Assembly (NCBI GenBank): GCA_025465405.1
Contig: JAODNL010000466.1
Span: 1 to 7,856, forward strand
Reading direction: 5' to 3'
DNA from: Pseudonocardiales bacterium
Lineage (GTDB): Bacteria > Actinomycetota > Actinomycetes > Mycobacteriales > Jatrophihabitantaceae
Length of the DNA stretch: 7,856 nucleotides
The notes below the pieces were generated by a model. It searched no databases, was not told where the DNA came from, and worked only from the letters and a program-made list of their open reading frames with translations. Within the stretch, counting starts at the first letter, position 1. The number at the start of each line of letters is the position of its first letter. Below are positions 1 through 4,524 of this stretch, in pieces. A program made the translations under genes and the position numbers.

Positions 1-1084
1 CGCCGACGCAGATCTTGTCCTTAGTGGTGAAGCCATCCTTGAGCACCGTTGTCGCGATGTTCTGCGCGTCGACCACCATCGGCGTCAGCAGCTTGCTGGG
101 GATGTCTGCCGTGCCGTTGTTCACGGATCCCGTCGCGACCGCGGCCGCGTCCGACGGCTTCTGGTGGACGAGGTCGACCGCGATCTGGGCGGCGGCCTTG
201 GCCTCGTCCTGGATCGACTTGTACACCGTCATCGACTGCGTGCCCTCCAGGATGCGCTGCAAGCCCGGATCGGTCGCGTCCTGACCAGTCACCAGCACCT
301 TGCCCGCGAGCTTGCGCGCAGTGAGCGCCGTGATCACCGAGTTGGCCAGGCCGTCGTTGGCGACCAGCACGGCATCGACCTTGTCGTGCAGGGCCGTCAG
401 CGCCTGCTCCATCTCCTGCTGACCGGCCGCGCCGTCGAAGTTCGGCGTATCGGCCTCGTACGCCTTCTTCAGCTTCCCGGACGCGAACAGCGGATCGAGC
501 ACGTCGTGCGCGCCCTTCTTGAACGCCTGCCCGGGGCTACTGTCCGGCGCCCCGTTGATCAGCACCACGCTGGCGCCCGGCTTGAGATGGTCGGCGAGGT
601 ACTGGCCTTGCAACTTGCCGACCGTCTCGTTGTCGAACGACACGTAGTACGCCGGCGTCGCGCCCCCGCCGACCATCCCGTCGTAGGCCACCACGCCGGC
701 GCCGACCGCGGCCGCCTTCGCCACCGTCGACGCGCCGGCCTGCTCAGTCATCGGGCTCATCACAATCACGCTGGCACCGTTGGTCAAGGCCGCCTCGGAC
801 TGCTGCAGCTGCGTGTCGCCGCTGCCCTGAGCATTGTTGGCGATGACTTTGATGGTCGGGTCAAGGTCGTGAACCGCCTGGATGAAGTACGGCTTGTCCT
901 TGCTCTCGAACCGGTCCGCACACGTCGAACACGGCATCAGGAACGCGATCGTCTTGTTGCCGGCGTTGCCCTTCTTGGCACCCGCCTGGTCGCCGGATTT
1001 CTTCGTCGTGCCGCAGGCGGCCAGGCTGGCGATCACGGCGACTGTCGCAACTGTGACGACTGCACTCACTACGGTGGCGCGCAT
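1..1084 (-). CDS. xylF: XylF-type sugar ABC transporter substrate-binding lipoprotein (3' end off the window)
   Basis: This is a sugar-binding lipoprotein of the D-xylose/ribose-binding class. It captures a sugar outside the membrane and delivers it to an ABC permease. 361 codons are visible. The start at 1084 is chosen because AGGAG (1090-1094, minus strand) lies 5 bases upstream; an in-frame ATG at 1099 has no such site. Residues 1-24 form a lipoprotein signal ending in the lipobox LAAC (Cys24). Segments that recall E. coli XylF from memory are YYVSFDNETVG (146-156), GQDATDPGLQRILEGTQSMT (267-286) and the NNG...LLTP block (322-335). The E. coli protein ends shortly after the motif equivalent to VLKDGF (347-352), so only a few residues are probably missing. 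The position usually held by Asp-Arg in a YDR motif reads AYDGM here (133-137), so the substrate may not be xylose. It lies 55 bases downstream of the repressor gene and is probably cotranscribed. Class assignment is firm; the substrate is inferred. Confidence 0.92.
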   Translation of the reverse strand, partial: MRATVVSAVVTVATVAVIASLAACGTTKKSGDQAGAKKGNAGNKTIAFLMPCSTCADRFESKDKPYFIQAVHDLDPTIKVIANNAQGSGDTQLQQSEAALTNGASVIVMSPMTEQAGASTVAKAAAVGAGVVAYDGMVGGGATPAYYVSFDNETVGKLQGQYLADHLKPGASVVLINGAPDSSPGQAFKKGAHDVLDPLFASGKLKKAYEADTPNFDGAAGQQEMEQALTALHDKVDAVLVANDGLANSVITALTARKLAGKVLVTGQDATDPGLQRILEGTQSMTVYKSIQDEAKAAAQIAVDLVHQKPSDAAAVATGSVNNGTADIPSKLLTPMVVDAQNIATTVLKDGFTTKDKICVG

Positions 1085-1089
1085 CGGGA

Positions 1090-1095
1090 CTCCTC
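1090..1095 (-). promoter_or_regulatory. Shine-Dalgarno site of the sugar-binding protein gene
   Basis: The minus strand reads GAGGAG here, 5 bases before the ATG at 1084. This decides between two in-frame ATG codons (1099 and 1084) in favour of the second. Confidence 0.75.
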
Positions 1096-1139
1096 GCATT
1101 GAAGGGGCGTCGGCAGGTTGATGAGCCTGCGGGCGACGG

Positions 1140-2180
1140 TCAGGCGGTGGTACGGCGGCCACGGCGTCGGACGCCGTCGGTCGTGGTCTCGGGGGCCGAT
1201 CCGCGGACGACCAGCGATGTCGGCAGGATCTGCGTCTCAGTGGCGGCGGGGTTGCCGCCGAGCTGGGCGAGCAAGGTGTGGGCGGCGGTGGACGCCATCT
1301 CGCGGCTGGGTTGGCGCACCGTCGTCAGCGGCGGCTCGGTGTGCGCAGCCGTCGGGATGTCGTCGAAGCCGACGACCGCGACATCGGCGGGTACGGATCG
1401 ACCGGCGGCGCGCAGCGCACGCATGGCGCCGATCGCCATCAGGTCGTTGTGCGCGAACAAGCCGTCGAACTCGCCGACGCGGAGCAGCCGTGACATCGCG
1501 TCGTAACCGCCCTGTTCGGTGAAATCGCCCTCCACCACGGCATTCCTCGCCACGGCGGCGTGGGCCCGACGAGCCTCATCGCGGAAGCCCTTGCTGCGGT
1601 CTGTGGTGCAGCCGTACTCGCGCGGGCCGGTGATCATCGCCAGGCGACACCGCCCGCTTGCCACCAGGTGCGCCGCTGCCTGCTCGCCGCCGGCAGCGTT
1701 GGTCGTGCCAACCGACGGGAACTCGGGGTGGTGCCCCCGGTCGTCTATCAGCACGACCGGCAGCCCGCTCTCGTAAAGGCTGGCGATGTAATCCATCGTG
1801 TTCGGCGGCTCGATGACCAGCAGGCCGTCGAACGAGCTGCTGGACACGTGCGCCGCGAACTGCGCGAGCGACTCCTCACCCCGCGTCGTCGTGTAGAGCA
1901 GCAGGCCGTACCCCTCGACCTCGAGCACGTCGACGGCGCCCTGCAGCACGTCGGACATCCATGGCCAGCTCAGCGACGGAACCAGCATGCCGACCGTCCG
2001 AGTCTGCCCTCGCGCTAGTCCCACCGCCCGCGCGCTCGGCGTGTAACCGTGTTCGGCCATCAGCCGCCGGACGCGCGCCGCGGTTACCTCGTCGACGTCC
2101 GGCTTGTCGTTGAGTACTCGCGACACGGTCGTCTTGCTGACACCGGCTAGCCGCGCGATGTCCGACATGGTGACCGCCAC
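1140..2180 (-). CDS. LacI-family transcriptional repressor
   Basis: A sugar-responsive LacI/GalR repressor of 346 residues, the usual family length. Residues 5-29 are the helix-turn-helix (DIARLAGVSKTTVSRVLND). The hinge segment around residues 50-60 contains the Leu (VGL) expected to insert in the minor groove. The rest is a periplasmic-binding-protein-like effector domain from about residue 62, with the family motifs HND (244-246), VVGFDDIP (269-276) and LTTVRQP (285-291). The frame is open up to 2282, but that region contains the promoter, so the extension is not protein. GTG at 2180 gives MAVTM..., a common LacI opening, with GGGGGA just upstream; ATG at 2168 is a possible alternative. 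The gene is followed by the sugar-binding protein gene and is preceded by tandem palindromes at its own promoter. It therefore probably represses the operon, itself included, until the transported sugar or a derivative binds. The effector is not identifiable from sequence. Confidence 0.94.
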   Translation of the reverse strand: MAVTMSDIARLAGVSKTTVSRVLNDKPDVDEVTAARVRRLMAEHGYTPSARAVGLARGQTRTVGMLVPSLSWPWMSDVLQGAVDVLEVEGYGLLLYTTTRGEESLAQFAAHVSSSSFDGLLVIEPPNTMDYIASLYESGLPVVLIDDRGHHPEFPSVGTTNAAGGEQAAAHLVASGRCRLAMITGPREYGCTTDRSKGFRDEARRAHAAVARNAVVEGDFTEQGGYDAMSRLLRVGEFDGLFAHNDLMAIGAMRALRAAGRSVPADVAVVGFDDIPTAAHTEPPLTTVRQPSREMASTAAHTLLAQLGGNPAATETQILPTSLVVRGSAPETTTDGVRRRGRRTTA

Positions 2181-2201
2181 GAGTCCCCCGGATATCTGGT
2201 T

Positions 2202-2213
2202 GGAACCGGTTCC
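2202..2213. promoter_or_regulatory. LacI-type operator, proximal copy
   Basis: A perfect 12-base palindrome, GGAACCGGTTCC, with the central CG typical of LacI-family operators. It lies just downstream of the predicted transcription start, 22 bases before the GTG start of the repressor gene. Binding by the repressor encoded next to it is inferred from position and symmetry. Confidence 0.75.
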
Positions 2214-2225
2214 GTAACCGGTTCC
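2214..2225. promoter_or_regulatory. LacI-type operator, distal copy
   Basis: A near-perfect palindrome, GTAACCGGTTCC, with one mismatched pair. It directly abuts the first copy, so the two centres are 12 bases apart, slightly over one helical turn. The predicted transcription start (about 2223) falls inside this copy, so an occupied site should block the promoter. Confidence 0.7.
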
Positions 2226-2229
2226 GCAG

Positions 2230-2258
2230 AACGTAGGCTCGTTTCCGGAATGTGTCAA
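2230..2258 (-). promoter_or_regulatory. Sigma-70-type promoter of the repressor-transporter operon
   Basis: On the minus strand a perfect -35 box TTGACA (2258-2253) is followed by a 17-base spacer and the -10 box TACGTT (2235-2230), which keeps the key T, A and final T. The predicted start near 2223 lies within the tandem operators. This also rules out an upstream translation start at 2282. Confidence 0.75.
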
Positions 2259-2361
2259 CCGTGAGTCAAGCGCCGCAGCCACATGTACCTCTGGCGGCTA
2301 AACCAGCACGGCTGGACCCACCGCGAATACGGCAGCCGCCGGCCCCGCTCGCACCCAGGCC

Positions 2362-2852
2362 GTGGCGGTGCACATGACGTTGGGTGGCATCGCGGGCAAG
2401 GTGTTCGGCACTATCAGCATTGCCGCTATCGCACTGACCGTCGGCGCTTGCGACGCATCTAGTCAGCGACAGGCAAGCACCTGGACCCACACCACCGCGC
2501 TCGTGTCACCGTCCATAGGCGCACCCGCCGAGACGAAGAGTTCGCCGGTTCCTTCTTCGTCCGAGGCAGCCTCCACAGTGACGACGTCTGCTCGATCCAA
2601 CGCCGGCGCGAGCCCGCCGAGTTGTGGCTATACGCTCGCTGACTTCAGGCGAATCGCCGGGGGAACCTGGACCGCCGATGTCGCCGGTTCCTTCGCTGGG
2701 TGGTGTTCCTTCGCGAGTTCCAAGTTCCGGGTAGGCGCTTCGAGAAGGACCGAACCAATCGGCCCCGCGCTCTTCGCGGCGCCACGCGTCTCTCCGCGTC
2801 CGATATCGAAGCCCTTGTGGCGTTGGCCAGAGCGCTGTTGGCGGAGCATTAG
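2362..2852 (+). pseudogene. Probable broken small lipoprotein gene
   Basis: The 5' part looks real. From ATG 2374 (or GTG 2362) a hydrophobic signal (about residues 10-25) ends in the lipobox VGAC, Cys26 from the ATG. A Ser/Thr/Ala/Pro-rich linker follows, then a domain opening with CGYTLADFRRIAGGTW and a second Cys in GWCSF. This pattern resembles small actinobacterial surface lipoproteins of the DUF3558 kind, though the match is weak. After about 2735 the frame turns into Arg/Pro-rich sequence and would run to 3141, opposite the next gene by some 240 bases, which is unlikely. The next frame (codons starting at 2736) instead reads a protein-like end, LSASDIEALVALARALLAEH, with a TAG at 2850-2852. 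A frameshift, perhaps with an internal deletion, would explain both. A real short gene with an odd C-terminus, or a sequencing error, remains possible. The function is unknown. Its start region lies divergent to the LacI promoter; no strong ribosome binding site was seen. Confidence 0.42.
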
Positions 2853-2899
2853 CTCCTGCAGCGGCGAACCCGTCGACGAAAGCGGACCACGGCCGCCGC

Positions 2900-4342
2900 C
2901 TACTGGAGCATCGGAGCCAGGGCGAGCACGTCCTCGGGCGCGTGCAGGTGGACCGGTGAGAGGAAGACCGTGCTCACGCCCCGCTCGGCCAGAGCCGCGT
3001 ACCGCTCTCGCTGCTCGACGGGTGTGCCTGCGTGGTGGGTTCGCGCGAAGGCCGCGGCGGTCGTCGGACCTCGGTGCTGCTCCACCCGCGCCCACACCTC
3101 GTCGCGATCACGCCCGACCACGGGAAGGTCGAGGACGGTGACGGCTACCTCGTCAGGGTCGCGACCGACCTGTTCGCAGTGACGACGAAGCACCGCGATC
3201 CTTCGGTCGAGGCTCTCGTCGCACGGCAGGTTGCAGCCGTCAGCCAGGCGAGCGGCGATCCGAAGGGTGCGGCGCTCGCCGCTGCCGCCCACGATGATCG
3301 GCACGTTCGAGACCGGCCGGGGGTAGCAGGTGGACTCCGGCAGGCTGACCCGTTCGCCCGCGTACGCCTTGGTGCCCGGTGACCACAGAGCCCGGATCGT
3401 CTCGATGGCGACCTCGAGCTGGTCGAGTCGGTGCGCAGCGGGCGGGAACGCCACGCCGTACGCGGCGTGCTCACGCTCCCACCACCCGGCGCCGATACCG
3501 AGAAACGCCCGGCCGCCGCTGATCGCGTCGAGCGTGGCCACCGTCTTCGCGGTGATACCGGGCGGGCGAAACGTCACCGGGGAGACGAGCGTTCCGAGGC
3601 GCAGGTCGGTGTCGAGGCCCGCCAGCATGCCGAGCGTGACCCATGGTTCCGGGATCGGCGTCCAGGCGCGGTCGACCTGTGGGATCTGGATCAGGTGGTC
3701 CATCAGCGCGATTCCGGAGAAGCCCGCTTCGTGCGCAGCGAGCGCGATGCCTCTGAGCCATCCCGCCGGGTCCTCGCCCCATGGGAATCGGGACACCTGC
3801 AGTACGAATGACAGCCCGTCCGGTTCCGCCGGCGGCTGCGGCTCGATCGCCGGGCGGGGCACGGACGACGATTCCGAGCGCAGGACGACGACCTCGTCCC
3901 AGCCTTCGGCCTCCAGTTCGGCCCGCACGCCTGCCGCTCGGTCGAGCTGAGCCGACAGAGCAGTCGCCGGCACCGGCCGATCGCGCAGGGCGTTGCGCTG
4001 CTTGGCCACCGCGGCCGGCGCGTCGAAGAGGACGGCGACCGCCGGGAGCCCGGTGGCTTTCGCGACGGCGAGGTAGCCCCGCCGACGCTCCTGCTCCAGC
4101 CCGACGGTGTCGACCACACAGGTGAGGCCCCGGCGCGCACGCGCGGCAAGGATGTCGTCGAGTAGCCGAAACGCGTCCGCGGAGGCATCCAGATCGTGCC
4201 GCCCGCTCCCGACGATTCCGCGAAGATCATCGGAGGAGACGATCTCCTGAGCGCGGTAGTTGGCGCGGGCCCAGGCGGACTTCCCGGAACCGGACGCCCC
4301 GACGAGCACCACGACAGCAGGATCGGGAAGGCCGCTCACCAC
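2900..4342 (-). CDS. Fusion of P-loop kinase-like domain and LLM-class (probably F420-dependent) oxidoreductase
   Basis: A 480-residue two-domain protein. Residues 8-155 are a P-loop NTPase of the polynucleotide-kinase type: Walker A GASGSGKS (15-22), SSDDLRG (36-42), VVDTV (76-80) at the usual second acidic site, and a basic lid segment with Arg116, Arg120 and Arg122. A Pro-rich linker (about 158-175) leads to a luciferase-like monooxygenase barrel (177-475). This has DHLIQIP (215-221), LGTLVSPVTFRPPG (249-262), TLDAISGGRAFLGIGAGW (270-287), a ...PFP-like AFPPAAHRLDQLE block (298-310) and PIIVGGSGERRTLRIAARLADG (348-369). These are hallmarks of the F420-dependent LLM subgroup. Such enzymes transfer hydride between F420 (or flavin) and small organic substrates in the cytosol. 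The kinase domain alone would phosphorylate a nucleic-acid end or small molecule; the joint substrate is unknown. The GTG at 4342 (or the next GTG, 4339) is the start; no strong Shine-Dalgarno site is visible. It converges on the broken lipoprotein gene and diverges from the eCIS-core gene. Confidence 0.92.
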   Translation of the reverse strand: MVSGLPDPAVVVLVGASGSGKSAWARANYRAQEIVSSDDLRGIVGSGRHDLDASADAFRLLDDILAARARRGLTCVVDTVGLEQERRRGYLAVAKATGLPAVAVLFDAPAAVAKQRNALRDRPVPATALSAQLDRAAGVRAELEAEGWDEVVVLRSESSSVPRPAIEPQPPAEPDGLSFVLQVSRFPWGEDPAGWLRGIALAAHEAGFSGIALMDHLIQIPQVDRAWTPIPEPWVTLGMLAGLDTDLRLGTLVSPVTFRPPGITAKTVATLDAISGGRAFLGIGAGWWEREHAAYGVAFPPAAHRLDQLEVAIETIRALWSPGTKAYAGERVSLPESTCYPRPVSNVPIIVGGSGERRTLRIAARLADGCNLPCDESLDRRIAVLRRHCEQVGRDPDEVAVTVLDLPVVGRDRDEVWARVEQHRGPTTAAAFARTHHAGTPVEQRERYAALAERGVSTVFLSPVHLHAPEDVLALAPMLQ

Positions 4343-4524
4343 GCCCGGAGTCTGACATCACGACCGGACGTCATCCATTCCACGACGCGCCGCGCGTTTC
4401 CGGGACTTCCGCACGAGCTGGCCAACAGCTACCGTGAACGCGCCATATCTGGCCGTAGTCGGACGGACCTACGTGAATTGGGTCCGTGCTGCGGCGAGGA
4501 GGCGCAGCTGCCGGGAGGGCCGCC
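4343..4524. other. Divergent intergenic region
   Basis: About 180 bases between the divergent starts of the kinase-oxidoreductase gene and the eCIS-core gene. It must hold at least one promoter, but no convincing -35/-10 pair was found on either strand. The only clear signal is the ribosome binding site at its right end. A GTG at 4486 in frame with the eCIS-core gene lacks a Shine-Dalgarno site, so 4486-4524 is treated here as leader. Confidence 0.5.
4513..4519 (+). promoter_or_regulatory. Shine-Dalgarno site deciding the start of the eCIS-core gene
   Basis: GGGAGGG lies 5 bases before GTG 4525. The upstream in-frame GTG at 4486 has no comparable site, so 4525 is preferred and the protein is 920 rather than 933 residues. 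Confidence 0.7.

Noticed and set aside
1113..1130. Small hairpin GCAGG/CCTGC between the repressor and binding-protein genes
   Set aside because: Only 5 pairs with an 8-base loop and no T tract; too weak to call a terminator or attenuator within a likely operon.
2181..2282. N-terminal extension of the LacI repressor to a start at 2282
   Set aside because: The segment contains the promoter boxes and operators, and has no homology to LacI proteins.
2283..2460. Short plus-strand frame from ATG 2283 (about 59 codons, MYLWRLNQHGW...)
   Set aside because: It has no ribosome binding site and a composition like out-of-frame GC-rich DNA, and it overlaps the lipoprotein signal sequence in another frame.
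2542..2694. 14-base direct repeat TCGCCGGTTCCTTC (2542-2555 and 2681-2694), with a further partial copy at 2705-2714
   Set aside because: Short, inside a low-complexity coding stretch, with no flanking mobile-element features; probably chance, though it could have favoured slippage or deletion.
2900..3141. Extension of the lipoprotein frame to 3141
   Set aside because: The sequence becomes Arg/Pro/Gly-rich nonsense exactly opposite the conserved C-terminus of the oxidoreductase gene.
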